From contig JABCPU010000244.1 of the NCBI GenBank assembly GCA_016800925.1, forward strand, positions 38,963 through 102,962: DNA of 64,000 nt, written 5' to 3'. Each line of letters opens with the position of its first letter. Within the stretch, counting starts at the first letter, position 1. This document shows positions 23,319-36,050 of the stretch, piece by piece. This stretch comes from Suillus spraguei (Eukaryota > Basidiomycota > Agaricomycetes > Boletales > Suillaceae). A program made the translations under genes and the position numbers. The notes beneath the pieces were generated by a model. It saw nothing but the letters and a program-made list of their open reading frames with translations. It ran no database searches and was not told the origin of the DNA.

Positions 23319-24181
23319 CTATACCAATCTCTTGGAGTCTCCCGAGTCGCCACTCGAGCTTTTGCTCTCGATAGCCTCCTTGATATCCTTTTCAACCACA
23401 CCAGCGACACTCTGAGCCTCCTTCTTCACTTCCTGTGCCCATCCCATAGCTTTCAGTTTAAGCCCCGTCCTTTGTTCAATACTCTCCACGACGTTCTTCA
23501 CACCTTGATTAACTGACTCTCGTCCAGCAGCAGCACCTTCTTTCGTGCGCTCCCAGGCTATTCCACTGTGCGCGACAGAGGTTCTTCTAATTTCTCCAAA
23601 GCGAGGAGCATAACGATCTTCGAGCTCCACGCCATACGCACCAACCCGAGAAGCGGTACCCGGAAGGAAATACGCGAATGCGCTAGCTAAGGCTATAGGA
23701 GGAAGGAAGATACGTGTCGGAAGTGAGCGTGAGCGAGTGAGGACGGACGTCGTCAGGGCAGAAATTCCGGTATAGAGCAGTCCAGGATTTAAGGGTTCTG
23801 TAGGATCACGGAAGGATTTTATGCGAGCTGTTCATGGTTAATGAGGACGTAGTGGTTAGCACAACATGATATAACCCACTTTCTACCATCTCCTCAACAA
23901 AGATCCACCGGTTTATGATACCTTGTGCTTCGGAGTGGACGCCGGTATAGTAACCCGTCATCTCCCGCCGTACCATCCCAATTCGCTTCTCTAATGCAGA
24001 CGGGGTGTCGAGTAGCATGACTTCGGGTATGGGTGTAGGGTATATGGAGAGCTATACAATGGTATTAGTTCAAAGAACGATGTGCTTGAGAAGAAGTAAA
24101 TACCTTCGTCTGGCCAGAGCTTGAGGTCCAAGATCCCGAACCTTCAGCTGCATTTTCAACTATGCACGCTTCTGCAGTCAT
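23319..24181 (-). CDS. MICOS complex subunit, Mic26/Mic27 (ApoO) type
   Basis: Three exons (24104-24181, 23880-24051, 23319-23827) sum to 759 nt, or 252 residues. Recognisable parts are LSIYPTPIPEV, LEKRIGMVRREM, YYTGVHSEAQGIINRWI, EPLNPGLLYTGISALTTS, LPPIALASAFAYFLPGTA and ELEDRYAPRF, then a Lys/Glu-rich helical tail ending KRLV. This order (short tail, helical segment, two hydrophobic segments around a loop, amphipathic tail) fits fungal Mic26/27. Those proteins sit in the mitochondrial inner membrane at cristae junctions. Introns are 52 nt each. The start was chosen as the first Met joining in phase; a further upstream exon cannot be excluded. Confidence 0.85.
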
Positions 24182-25386
24182 CGAGGTAATATGCTAGAGA
24201 ATATATCGAGTGTGAGAGTATTCTCTGTCTCATAAAAAACAAGTCTTACGTTTGGTCTGGAAACAGTATGTGTCAAATACCGAGTGGATGTTCACGCGGA
24301 CGCGCCGGCGAAAGTTCAAGGGAGCGTGGGAAACACATTTTAGTCGTTGAACTTGCGTTGAATACCATCATGAACTTGTTTGAAGCAGTCCGATGAATGT
24401 CGACGTCGTTACGTCCAATATGTATAGATGAAGTGTCTAGCTCGGGAATGCTGTAAAACGTGCGTGCAAACAATGTATTGTCGGCTTAACACCATGATAG
24501 ATCGCCATAGCCCATCACAGTGCATCAGCATCATCACCCACAAGTACTATGCCTCCATCCCTAAAGGTGAGACGACTTCCAGAGGAAGTTGAACTTGGAC
24601 ATATTATCTGATGGTAGTAAGGTTAACGTCGGCGATGAGAGTGGAATTGCGCCTTTTCTGTAATATTATGGCTGGAGCGTGTGCCAGTACAGAGTGTCTC
24701 TGCTGATTCCGTGGCTGCTGCTCGTATGGGTACTTATGTTGATTGACTGACATCCATCTCGGCTTGCAGGAGTCCTTGACAGAGTGGTGTTCCGCACTCT
24801 CCCAACTGTCCTTGGTGCGTAAGCAATATATCGTCGTCCTTGTATGCGGTCAAAAGGACGACTACCCTATTCAATATTTTTTTTCTGCAATGCACCCGTC
24901 CTTTTTTGATTAGACGTGCTCTCGATAGACTCACCTTAGAAATTAACACGTTCACAAATTGCATACTGGCTGTCGAGACGTCACTTGGTGCTGTGTCCTT
25001 ACGGATGCTTGCACCAAGCCAACGCAAAAACCCAGAGGCAAGTTTTTCTCGTCATTATTGTAAGTAATTCATTCGAGAGCAGTGCTATCAAACTTGGGGA
25101 GTTCATTGCGCAATATTAATATTTCGGTGATCAGCCCTTCCACGATGACTTTGTGCCGTGTGGACAAAGCGCTTGTGGATAGGTGAGCATTAGTAATTTC
25201 CACCTCTGCTGCGTCACGCCTCAAGTACATTATTGTAGGGAGTTCCACACTTCTTTCATTGGTGCACTCTCTGAGATCATGCAACCACATCTCTATTCTA
25301 TAGTCCACGTGCCACAACGCATTGTGTTGGCACCACTCTTCCACTGGTCTTCCACACCTCGCCACTACGCTTTTACCTTGCAGCAT
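24182..25386. other. Region without a recognised gene
   Basis: Short ORFs on both strands (24273-24473, 24734-25027 and 25069-25416 on minus) overlap each other and show no domain. The right end is the promoter of the gene at 25500. Confidence 0.4.
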
Positions 25387-25396
25387 CATATAAAAG
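25387..25396 (+). promoter_or_regulatory. TATA box of the small Cys-rich gene
   Basis: CATATAAAAG lies about 105 bp before the ATG at 25500, followed by a CT-rich leader (CATCTCCCACC and CTCTTCCCC). Confidence 0.5.
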
Positions 25397-25499
25397 CCCC
25401 CATGTTTTATCGCCACTCACTCATCATCTCCCACCACCGATAGTTTTCAAATCTCTCAAAGATCTACTCTTCCCCATAATCTTTCATTTCTACGAAATC

Positions 25500-26055
25500 A
25501 TGCAACAAGTGTGTTCAAACTTGAGGTGCTCTGCAATCATCGCAATCCCAGAGGTATGTTCTTCATGTCATGTTGTTATCTCAATTCACATTCCTTCTTT
25601 GTAGGGACAGGAAGCAACGGTGTTTGACCGCAAGTCAGTCTGCGAAAAATGCTACGGAAAGCCACTTTGCGCAAAGTGCGACCGTTTGTTGCACGTAAGA
25701 TGATTCTCTTTTCGTCTTTGAATATTTTGCTGATTTAGACCTCCCGCAGACGCCGGTCCCAACCATCCCCGCAAGACACATCAAGCCAGTAAGTATTGAT
25801 TTATTTCCTTCATTTTGTCGCAGTCGTGCTGACTTGTGATGTCCCCTGCAGAAGGCATATGAAGAACCAGAGGAAGAATTAATCTACACGTATCTCCCGA
25901 GACCCAAGCCGGGCCGCGCGATCAGGCGTGTAGAATTTTCTGACGGGGAGGGTAGTATGCGGTCCGAGTACGTTTCTTGCCGTGTGGAACCAGAGAAGAA
26001 GCAGAACAACGCTAAGCTGGTGCAGCGTGTTACAAAGTTCTTACATTTTACCTAG
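25500..26055 (+). CDS. Small Cys-rich protein, possible zinc binder
   Basis: Four exons (25500-25553, 25605-25694, 25750-25788, 25852-26055) join in frame to 387 nt, or 128 residues. The N-terminal half holds C5 and C10, then CEKCYGKPLCAKC (residues about 30-42), a C-x2-C-x5-C-x2-C cluster that could bind zinc, followed by a His (RLLH). The C-terminal half is charged (EEPEEELIY, PRPKPGRAIRRVEF) with no membrane segment or signal peptide. I do not recognise the family. Splice sites are clean, a TATA box is present and no frame breaks occur, so I regard it as a real gene of unknown role. Confidence 0.72.
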
Positions 26056-27290
26056 CGGCGCTTTTAGATACTACTACTAAACTGTCTACCGAGTGTTTGC
26101 ACTGATTCCGAATCTCAACCGTCATAGACCGTTCTCATATCTACTTATGACATACAATTTCCATTTTTTTTGCGCGCACCGTGTGCCTATCTCTGTCTCC
26201 CCCCATCATTTCATTTCCATTGGATGCACTTGAATCCGTCAACTGTTGGTCTTTCTCCTGACTATTTATAACACCTTGTTCTTTCACTATGCTTGCTTCT
26301 CCGGCAGATATTGTTGGTATCCAAAATACTATTCCTTATGCTTTGGAGCCAAACATGCCTCCTCATCAGTTGAATCTCAAAGTAAATACTGTATGGACCA
26401 TCCAACGAGATCAGATTGGTACAAAATGTGCAAGTCCTCGCACTCTTCATCTAAGACTCATTGAGGTTCAAATTCCTCACTCCGGAGATATATTGCCTAT
26501 CCCGCATCACTTTATCAACAGCTAGCATGTGAATCCATGCAAAATCTGAGGGCCGAGGTCATTGCCAGCCGCAAATATCAGGACTCACCAAGACTTGGAA
26601 TCGAAGAGTTTAAACATTGAGCTTGAATCAATACAAAGTGAGCGAGCTGTGATTGATCAATCAAGTCCACTTTAAAAAAAGCAAAATTGCTCGATATGTA
26701 TCAATTATACGCAAAGTATTAAGCTTTTACATAAGTCACATATAGCCTACAAATAAAAGCGAACATACGACGTGTAGTTTTGGGTTGTAAGAGCAAATGA
26801 TTTGCCAAACCTTTCATTGTAATCAGAGCATTCCACGCTCCTTGATTCTTGAAGTAAAATAAAAAATTATTGAACGAAAAATTCACGCATAGATAAATTT
26901 AGATGCAGGTGCGAAGGAGATGGACAAGCAGAACGACGGGTGCAGGCTACTAGCATCAGCAAACTACTGGGAGCCTGTACAGAATTGTACAAACTTGTAC
27001 AGGCTCGACAAACTCACAGCTAAGTCCCTGCTGTGCAAGCCTGTACAAGCAGCCACAAACTGTACAAGCTTCTGGGGTTTCAGAGCAGAAATGGCAAAAC
27101 AGTATCATCACACTGCATGTCAAAGACCATTGATACAGTCTAACAATAATGGCAATATATACCAAAGCAATGTCACATGTCCAAAAATGCGAAAATTCCA
27201 CCAAGTTCATTCATTCAATACAACATTACATATTCTATTTACTACTACACAAATTCTAGTTACAGCAGCTTGATAAAACCCACATATATA
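26056..27290. other. Region without a clear gene; TGTACA hairpins
   Basis: A 78-codon ORF at 26289-26525 has a TATTTATAA box about 20 bp upstream but no domain, so I do not call it a gene. At 26971-27006 there is a perfect 10-bp inverted repeat (GAGCCTGTAC and GTACAGGCTC, 16-nt loop). More TGTACAA motifs follow to about 27070, perhaps ends of a small unrecognised repeat. Confidence 0.4.
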
Positions 27291-27550
27291 TGTCAGTTTG
27301 TATTATCTGTAGACATCAGTAATATTGGTGGTATGATATCTAATTATATGTCTGTTGAGTTTGTGAGACCTGTGATGTCTTGTGACACCTTGTGATAGTT
27401 GTGATGAAATTAGTAGTTTGCTGATGCATATATGTCAGTTTGTATTATCTGTAGACATCAGTAACATTGGTGGTGTAATGTTTAATTATATGTCTGTTGA
27501 GTTTGTAAGACCTGTGATGTCTTGTGACACCTTGTGATACTTGTGACACC
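27291..27550 (+). repeat. Two-copy direct repeat, period 142 bp
   Basis: The block from TGTCAGTTTGTATTATC to CACCTTGTGATA occurs at about 27291-27399 and again at about 27433-27541 with few changes. It abuts the left edge of the copia element. Confidence 0.8.
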
Positions 27551-27552
27551 TT

Positions 27553-28056
27553 TGTTAGAATCTGCGTCCGATAGCTCCTATCCGGAAGAAGATAGAGATA
27601 TCTGCAAATGATATCCAGATGTATTTCTGGTCATGTGACCTGTCATCTGGATTAGGTTACTCCTCTTAAATCACCAGACTACCTGTCAAGTAGCGGAGTA
27701 GACTAACACTCATCCATAGTAATGATAGCATAGTGTACAGCTACTTACTCCAGACTCCGTCATATCATTGGGGATGATGACGGAGATACTCCATACATAT
27801 TTAGTATAACAACATGTAAACTACAAGTTAAAGTGTCCAAATAAGAAATCTATTCTGTACTGAAGTTGCTCTACTCCTATAAACCAGATTTCCAATCCTT
27901 TCCAGTTCCTAACATAGTCCACTCTTCCAGAACCCCTATTTCTGGAATATCTCCAGAAAACATCTCGGAAACCTCCTCCGGAAATCCTTCAGATTCCTTT
28001 CAGAAACTTTATCAGAAACTCATCTGGAAGCCCTCCGGATTCTTTCCCCCTATACA
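27553..28056 (+). repeat. Putative 5' LTR of the copia element
   Basis: The stretch starts TGTTAGAATCTGCG and may end at TATACA (28056). It precedes TTATCAGGTTATGAGCCC, which sits where a primer-binding site would be, just before the Gag start at 28079. No second copy is in the window to confirm the borders. Confidence 0.45.
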
Positions 28057-28078
28057 CCAGCTATAATCTTATCAGGTT

Positions 28079-29785
28079 ATGAGCCCTGCTACTCAAATGG
28101 ATTACAGTATGCCCTCCAGTTCCAGTTCTCTGTTTAATATTCCGCATCTTGCTGAAGATGGATCCAATTGGGTCACTTACAAGAATCACAGGACAATTGC
28201 CTTAAGGGTGCGCGGACTCGGAGAATATGTATGTTACGAACTGGGGTGGCATCACCAGCGACAGTGAAAAGACACAGACGGTCTGCTGGGAAGTTCTTAC
28301 AATGTCCAAAAGAGGACAAGGGAAAGTACAAGGAACGCGTTCTGAGTACGATCAAGGGTTCAGCCTCAAAGACAAGTCTAAGAGGTATCTGTGAGAATAG
28401 AGACTAAGGCTAAGGAGTGCTTAGACTTAGAGACGATTCAAGACGACTTAGGTTGGAGACCTAAGCGAAGGAGATTCCAGGTAAAACCCAGTAAGATTAA
28501 AGTGAGGAATCTACTACAAGTACACCATGCTTAAATAGGACAATATGTGCGCACGGACCAAGAGAGACGTGAGAATGTAAGTGCGTATCCAAAGAAGGAA
28601 GGCAACTATAGTACAGATGCGTTGAGCATATGAGTCAGAGTCATGTTATGTAATATACAAGAGAAATGAAGCAAAGAATGAATAGGGGCACGTACGATTG
28701 TAACAATGTAGATGGGACGGTAGTCAAGTCCATCTGCTATGTTGCTGACACAGCTGGAGTAGTACGCAAACCAGACGGAACTGCAGCAACCCCGGATGAA
28801 ATCAAGGACAATAGGAAGGAAGTTAATGAGTACATACAGAAAGACTCACTCGTCCAATAGCATATCTTCAGCACCATCATGGATATGCTGATGCTACAGC
28901 TGGATAGCATGGATTCTGGATCCAGCATGTGGTCGGAACTCCAGAAGGTCCATGAGGGCGAGTCCGCCCTGGTAAAGGCGGATGTCCGGAAATGCATGCT
29001 CCTAACTCATTGTGATGAATCCAGAGATGTAAAGGTGCACTTCAGAGAGTTGAATCAACTCCACCAGACCATGGCTGGAATGGGTACACAGGTAGCTGAT
29101 GAAGACTACGCTGCCATACTCCCGGATCTTTACCATTTGATCATCTCATCTTAGGAAGCTGCCGCAGGTTATACCCAGAAGGTAGTGACACCTCACAAGC
29201 TAATAACTGCAGTAACCATGGAGTATGAGCATTGGCTCATCAGAAATCTGCATTCCGGAAAGAAGGCCAGAAATTCTGCATTGTCCACCAGAACTAATTT
29301 TCGGAATAGCCATGGAGCAAACAAGGACATCATATGTTACAACTGTGACAAGAAAGGACACTACAAATCAGATTGTTGGGCCACCAGAGGTGGAAAGGAA
29401 GGACAGAGACCAGAAAGTCAAAGATGCAAAGGTAGTGGAAACTCTAAGAAGCCAACCGCTAATACTGCAGCAGCTGCCCCTATCCCACTGGAAAACTTTG
29501 CTTTTGCAACAATTTCCAGACCTCTGGAAAGCCACTGGAGCACAATATTGGACTGCAGAGCAACATCTCATTTTTGTCTGGACCAGGAATGATTCACCAA
29601 ATTCACAGAGATCCCACTCCAGGAAGTCCGGATGGCAGATGGTACAGCCATTAGTGCTTCTGGATGAGGAGAGGTCCAGCTGGAATTGCCACTTGGAGAA
29701 GCAAGCACCACTGTAACCCTCTGGAATGTGCTATACATGCCTAAGATGGCGCTAACTCTTGTTTCACATGTCTGATAACTGCTGC
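28079..29785 (+). pseudogene. copia Gag and protease region
   Basis: Gag begins near 28079-28087 (MDYSMPSS, EDGSNWVTYKN), is cut by a solo LTR at 28232-28705 and resumes at 28711 (DGTVVK). Further pieces are KVHEGESALVKADVRK and a zinc knuckle CYNCDKKGHYKSDC near 29336-29377. The protease site reads ILDCRATSHFC where DSGA is expected, so it should be inactive. Stops at 28858, 29152 and 29590 break the frame. The stretch ends LYMPKMALTLVS just before the next insertion. Confidence 0.82.
28232..28705 (-). repeat. Solo LTR of the gypsy family in copia Gag
   Basis: This 474-bp copy reads TGTTACGAACTGGGG to ACGATTGTAACA and is flanked by the 5-bp duplication ATGTA (28227-28231 and 28706-28710). 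It matches the LTRs of the gypsy elements at 43934-51448 and 55446-63031. In the coding sense of that family it lies on the minus strand. Confidence 0.92.
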
Positions 29786-30741
29786 TGTAATGAACATATT
29801 GGCGCTGGCCTCGAAACCTTACCTTTTAGCACTTGTCTCACGTCTATAGGAGTTACCACTTGTCCATGGCTGTCTTACCCCTTTAGCATTGCTGGTGGCA
29901 TCCCACGCTTACTGCACACCATACCAACTGCTGCACCACATTCCACGTACTGATGTCCTCCCATGTCCTTGCTGCATCCGCATAGCTCCATTTGGTGTGT
30001 AGCTTGTTTTATGTTCATTATCACTGATTCCACAGCAAGCCTTATTACATGTTGCCTCGTGCCACAGCCGCCTCATGCTATGTTTACATATGGTGGTTAC
30101 TGTACTTGAGTGCTACTGATTTTGCCTAACGCAATCCGAATACATATGATTTAGGATATAAGCACTGCATACCCCGCACGATACAGTACCTTATTTTCAC
30201 CGTACTATAGGTCAGGATTAGTGTCTAGCTCTGGACCTACCCAGCAGTGGACTTAGTCTTTAAAGTTTCCTTACCACTCGTTAATCAACATCATTCGTTC
30301 ACCATTACTGGTGGCACACTGCTAGATCCTTGACCCCTATTTTGACTGAACTTCACGCTCACTGCCACTTTACTGCCGAAAGTACCGCAGCCTTCTTTAC
30401 TGTTTCTTTGCACCGCTCGCAACCTTACTGCTACTGCTGACTTTATTGCTCATTATTGCTCACTCAATGCTACGTTTACAAGCATTATCTCAACCACGGT
30501 AGCACCACTACGTATGACACTAGTTCTGGCAGCATCATTGCTGACCATGGCAACTTACCGCTGACTATGACACTATATTCACACATTGGTTTGACTCGAA
30601 CTTGACTATACTAACAGGCATCCTCCTTTAGGGTTGAACACTCTTGTTTGACAAGTGAAGCAGACTAGATGGAGCGCAAGACCACACATACTAACTTAGG
30701 AGGTAGTTTATCTACAGCCCAGGTTAGGTTGTATCTTTACA
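29786..30741 (+). repeat. Solo LTR of the W/X family
   Basis: This 956-bp copy runs from TGTAATGAACATATTGG to GGTTGTATCTTTACA. The copia frame reads ACT GCT GC before it and G GGT TTT GCT after the next four bases. This places a 4-bp duplication CTGC/CCAT whose copies now differ at three positions, all transitions. The split falls between the protease and integrase regions of the copia element. Confidence 0.82.
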
Positions 30742-31818
30742 CCATGGGTTTTGCTATTCATTTTGAAAACACACACTGCAAAATCTGGACCCCTGCTCTG
30801 AAGCGAAAGTTGATTGCAACAATTCCCTTAATCAATGGTCTGTACACCATATCCGCTGCTCCAGAAGAATGAGTAAATGTTGCCAAACTCACAGTATGTG
30901 AACTCCATCAAATTCTTGGACATGTTGCACAACCCGCCATGATTCATGTGGTGAAGCATGACTTATTCCGAGGTGTTGAGCTTGACTCCGCTTCATGTCC
31001 AGAATTTTGTGAGGCCTGTACCAAAGCCAAAGCTGCACAACAGCCATTTCCGGATGAATCGGAAAATTGATCCCGGACATATGGAGAACTTATTCACACA
31101 GATTTGTGGGGACCTGCTCAGATGGACAGTGTAGCTGGACATGTATACTATGTCAGCTCCACTGATGACTTCAGCCACTGGACCATGATTGAATTCCTGA
31201 AGCTTAAAAGCAATGCATTTTCTGCTTTCAAACATTTCCAGGCCGAGATATCATGCCAGAATTCCTGAACCCAAGTCAAGAAACTTCGCTCGGACAGAGG
31301 CGGAGAATACCTGGGACTGGAATTCGATGCATACCTGAATGATCAAGGTATCAAGCGACAGCTTACAGTCCACAACTCACCCCAGCAGAATGGAGTTGTG
31401 GAATGTCTTAACCAGACACTTGTAGAGCATGACTGGGCCATGTTAATTGGCCAGAACATGCCAAAGTACCTCTGGGCAGAAGCCATCAATTATGCCACTT
31501 GGTTGAAGAATTGTTTTCCATCCAATGCCATACCAGATAAAACTCCTTTCGAGCTTGTCCATAAATCCAAACTGAATCTCGCACTTGTGCAAGAGTTCAG
31601 AACTCCGGTATATGTCCATACTACCACTGGAGGGAAGTTGGAGGCCCGAGCGGAAGAAGCCACATTTGTAGGAATAGATGGAGAGAGCAAAAGTTTCCAG
31701 ATCTGGTGGCCAGAAAAATGGAGAGTGTCTATCAAGCAGAATGTAACATTTCCGCCAATGGTGAAGTCTGTTATCAATGCTGATGATGTTCCGGACGAGG
31801 GGGAGTATAGTGGACTGG
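30742..31818 (+). pseudogene. copia integrase region
   Basis: It begins GFAIHFENTHCKIWTP, then the zinc-binding part (HQILGH, CPEFCEAC). The catalytic core includes IHTDLWGP, STDDFSHW and QQNGVVECLNQTL, with the last acidic residue present. Stops at 30870-30872, 31069-31071 and 31264-31266 break the frame. The end DEGEYSGL continues in frame into 43886-43933 once element W is set aside. Confidence 0.88.
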
Positions 31819-32586
31819 TGTAAAGATACAACCTAGCTTGGGCTGTAGATAAATCACTGCCTAAACTAGTATGTTAGTCTTGCGCTCCATCTAGTCTGCT
31901 TCACTTGTAAGAACAAGAGCGTTCGACCCTGAAGGGGGATGCCTATTCAGTATGGTCAAGTTCGAGTCTAACTTATTTGCGAAACAAGCGTCGAGGTCAG
32001 CGGTAAGTTGCCACGGTCAGTGATGATGCCGCCAGAACTAGTGTTGTGAGTAGCGGTGCAACCATCGTCAAGATAAGGTCAGTAACAGTAGCATTGAGCG
32101 AGTGATGTCGAGCGGTGGTCTCAGTGGTAGCGGTAAGGTTGCGAGCAGTGCAATGAAACAGTAAAGAAGTCCACGGTACTTTCAGCAGTAAAGTAGTGGT
32201 TCGTGGGAAGTTCAGTCAAAGTAACAGTCAAAAGTCCAGCGGTAACGGAGAACGAGCGTGATATATTAACAGGCGATAAGGAAACTTTAAAGACTATGTC
32301 TACTACTGGGTAGATCCAGAGCTAGACAATAATCCTGACCTATAGTACATGCAATGGGGTAAAATCAGGTACTGTATTGTGCGGGGTACGCGGTGCTTAT
32401 ATCCTAATTCATATGTACTCGGAATACTTCTAGGCGAGATCAGTAGTGCTGGAGTGTAGTAACCGCCATAAGTTAACATAGCGCGAGGCACTGCGGCACA
32501 AGGCAACATGTAATAACGCTTGCCGTGGAATCAGTGATAACGAACAGAAAACAAACCACACACCAAATGGAGCTATGCAGACGCGG

Positions 32587-33552
32587 TGTAATGAACATAT
32601 TGGCGCTGGGCTTAAAACCCCATATTTTGACACTTGTCTCACGTCTACAGGAGTTACCACTAGTCCATGGCCTTCTTACCCCTTTAGCAGTAACTGGTGG
32701 CATCCCACGCTTACTGCACACCGTACCAACTGCCGCACCACATTCCACAAACCAATGTCCTTCCATGTCCTTGCCGCGTCTGCATAGCTCCATTTGGTGC
32801 GTAGTTTGTTTCCTGTTCATTATCACTGATTCCATGGCAAGCATTATTACATGTTGCCTCGTGCCACAGCGCCTCGCGCTATGTTTACTTACAGCGGTTA
32901 CTACACTCCAGCGCTACTGATCTCGCCTAGAGTATTCCGAGTATATACAAATTAGGATAGCACCACCGCATACCCCACACAATGGAGCACCTGATTTTAC
33001 ACCATTGCACATACTATAGGTCAGGATTATTGTCTAGCTCTGGATCAACCCAGTAGTGGACATAGTCTTTAAAGTTCCCTTATCGCTCGTTAATACATCA
33101 CGCTCGTTCTCCATTACCGCCAGCATACCGCTGGACTTTTGATTGTTACTTTTGACTGAACTTCTCACGCTCCGCTACTTTACCGCTGAAAGTACCGCGG
33201 ACTTCTTTACTGTTTCTTTGCACCGCTCGCAACCTTACCGCTACTGCTGAGACCACCGCTCGACATCGCTCGCTAGATGCAACTGTTACTGACCTTGTCT
33301 CGACGATGGTTGCACTGCTACTCACAACACTAGTTCCGGCGGCATCATCACTGACCGTGGCAACTTACTGCTGACTCAGACACTTGTTTCGCAAATAAGT
33401 TAGACTCGAACTTGACCATACTAAATAGGCATCCCCCTTTAGGGTCGAATGCTCTTGTTCTTACAAGTGAAGCAGACTAGATGGAGCACAAGACTAACAT
33501 ACTAGTTTAGGCAGTGGTTTATCTACAGCCCAAGCTAGGTTGTATCTTTACA
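32587..33552 (+). repeat. 5' LTR of element X
   Basis: The 966-bp LTR runs from TGTAATGAACATATTGG to GTTGTATCTTTACA. Together with the inverted W LTR arm at 31819-32586 it forms a palindromic pair. Confidence 0.9.
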
Positions 33553-33554
33553 AC

Positions 33555-33572
33555 TGGAGCCCACCGCGAGGG
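33555..33572 (+). other. Primer-binding site of element X
   Basis: TGGAGCCCACCGCGAGGG starts two bases after the LTR and is complementary to a tRNA 3' end finishing in CCA. W has the same site with one change, next to its 5' LTR. The tRNA species is not identified. Confidence 0.6.
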
Positions 33573-33662
33573 GGTCCTTTGGTATAGTTTTGTGCTTGTC
33601 CCAATTGCTTACCACACAATTGTCACCGCAGTTATTACCACACCGCAACGCTACTGATAAGA

Positions 33663-35307
33663 ATGTCTGACAGATTTTGCATGCCACTGCGCCACATGGC
33701 AGCGGCACCGTACTTCGACGGCAACCCAAGAGAATTGCTAATGTTCCTCGCTACTGTAGATGAACTGGCAGACTTGGCTGGCATCGCTGATAAAGCACGC
33801 ATCAAGGCAGCTATACACTACGCAGATCCTGATGAAGCAGAAGTGTCACAACCCACAAATGAATTAACGCAAGGGCAGAGACTAGGACTCAAACTAAGGT
33901 TATCACAAGAAGAGAGAGGAGCAAGGACATCTTGGATTGCTACAGTTGTAGATACAAGAGGTTTGAACTAAAGAACTACTACAGCGAAACTAGCTAACTA
34001 TATACACATATTGAAACTGAGATATAAACTGAGTTTGAAACTACTAGTCAATCATAAAATAGAAATGAGAATTGTATGATGTGATGGTTGTGACATTGTT
34101 ATGACATCATATTCTAGAAGGTTCTAAGATCACGTGATACTATCTTATCTTATCCGATAGCATCATAAAAGATCTCTTCATCTTCATTAGGAAGTTCGGT
34201 TATAGAAGCAGTTATAGGGATTTCGATGGAGTTTGTGTTTGTCTTAGCGCTGGGTTTAGACGCTTTAGGGAAATTGAGAAAAGAGTAATGATTTGTATTT
34301 GGAATTCATGACAAGAAGTATGGGAATGTCTTGACGAACACAACAGTAACAGCTTCGTAGACTTCACTAACACTATTTTGCACTTGTACCCAGAATGTGG
34401 TCCTATTACGTTCAACCGCACAGTTACCGCTGAAGCAGTCGCTCTGCTGGCAGACCACTATCAGGGAAACACTATTGAGCACTCTGACGCTAATGTACTG
34501 CAACAAGTTACGGCATTGGAAATCACTACTGCAGAGCAAGTACCGTTACTGCTCGAAGATACCGCACCACCGGCGATTCAGCAATCACTAACAGCACCAA
34601 GTACAGACAGCACTACGCCACCCACGGCACTACCACGTGAGGATATGGCATCCCTCCCAGTCCAAGCGCTCGACAAAAGTTTGTCCCTGAATGAAGCATG
34701 CTACACTGACGACACTACATTTTGCACCGACAGCGACACACACTGCTCGCTAGAAGAAACAGACGAAACAGCAATTGACTTGGTTAGCAGTGACATTTTG
34801 CTGACAGAACTCTTGGTGGTCACGGAGCATATACGCTCTCAAAACAAAGTACCACAGACTGCTAGCGCTGATAGAGAAGAAACTATAGAAGTATTGTTGG
34901 AAAGGTATAGTATAGTAGAAGTGCCGATGCATACCGCAGAAGCAACGTTTACCACTCAGACTGTTACCGCACGTTTACCACTGACACCTAAAGCAACGTT
35001 CACCACAGGAGCTATTCAGCTGAACTTGCAGACCACACATGCCTACTGCCATGTGTTGACCGCTGTGTTAGTACGCCAAGACGATGGTCTTACCAGACCA
35101 TACTGCATTCCTAGCCTTACCGCGGCTAGAAGGTTTATTATCGACTACTGGCATACGTTCTTGCAGCAGATGATGAAGCGCGGCCTACCGCCCGCTAGTT
35201 GTCCGCCAACTATTGTCCCACAGTACCACAGGCCATTGCATGCTTGCATAGCGCTACAGCAGTACGAACGCAGATCACACGGTTTTCATTGCAGAAGAAG
35301 AAGCTAA
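33663..35307 (+). pseudogene. Gag-like gene of element X, split by a solo LTR
   Basis: It starts MSDRFCMPLRHMAAAPYFDG and continues NPRELLMFLATVDELADLAG, DKARIKAAIHYADPDEAEV, the fold-like pattern of Ty3/gypsy Gag in basidiomycetes. A 470-bp LTR (33844-34313) interrupts it. After the duplication AGAAG the frame resumes (WECLDEHN) and stays open to 35307. The downstream part is rich in Thr/Ser and acidic residues and ends in an Arg-rich CRRRS. No zinc knuckle, protease or RT follows. Without the LTR the gene would be about 390 codons. Confidence 0.75.
33844..34313 (+). repeat. Solo LTR, third family, in X Gag
   Basis: It runs TGTCACAACCCACAAATG to GGAATTCATGACA, 470 bp, with a perfect 5-bp duplication AGAAG (33839-33843 and 34314-34318). 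No other copy is in the window. Orientation is assumed. Confidence 0.88.
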
Positions 35308-36050
35308 CCCCAGAAGTCAACCACCAAAGACCCAAGCACGTATACCCACCAGCGGAAACCCCAACGGCATCATTCATTTATCCTACCACCACCGACATTC
35401 GCTAATACCACCCTCGTTACTTGATCATAAAAACAAAGAAAAAAATACTGCACACATACGATAGTCTCTGTTTTACCCTGGGTTTCGTCCGGCAATCAGT
35501 TTCACACTTTCAAACGCACGCCCACACGGCATCACTTACATACATCAAGTGCTAACGAGCGCACAGACTTTTATTATGGTACGAAGGACTATATCAATTG
35601 GACAAGGGATACCGTGCACTGCTAAAGTATATACACCTTCTTCTAATGCATAGGCAGCACACCGCGCCCATTGATTGAGATGGGAAGATATCACGCCAAA
35701 GCTTACCGCGGCAGCAATACCACAGGCGTAGATGAGGACAGCGCAATGAAGAAAACAAGATGAGCGGAACCTCGCAACAGACTTGCAGTATCAGTTCAGT
35801 TTTTGTTTACCACGAGCGTGCGCTTACTATACGTTACCGTTTACCTTAGGCGTCAAATGGACTATGACTGGCGCTAGGACTTGGACATGGAGGCATTTGG
35901 ACTTATTGGACCTCCCAAGGACTTAGGCGTTCACACTGCATTTTTTTTCTGGAGCCGCCAGGACCCCTATCATTGCGGCAACTATTATATAAGTACAAAG
36001 TCTATGGTACAGAAGCAAAGGTACAAGTACAGAAGAGAAGAAAGAAGTAT

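Noticed and set aside
26289..26525. 78-codon ORF with an upstream TATA-like box
   Set aside because: Too short, without domain or introns; I could not separate it from chance.
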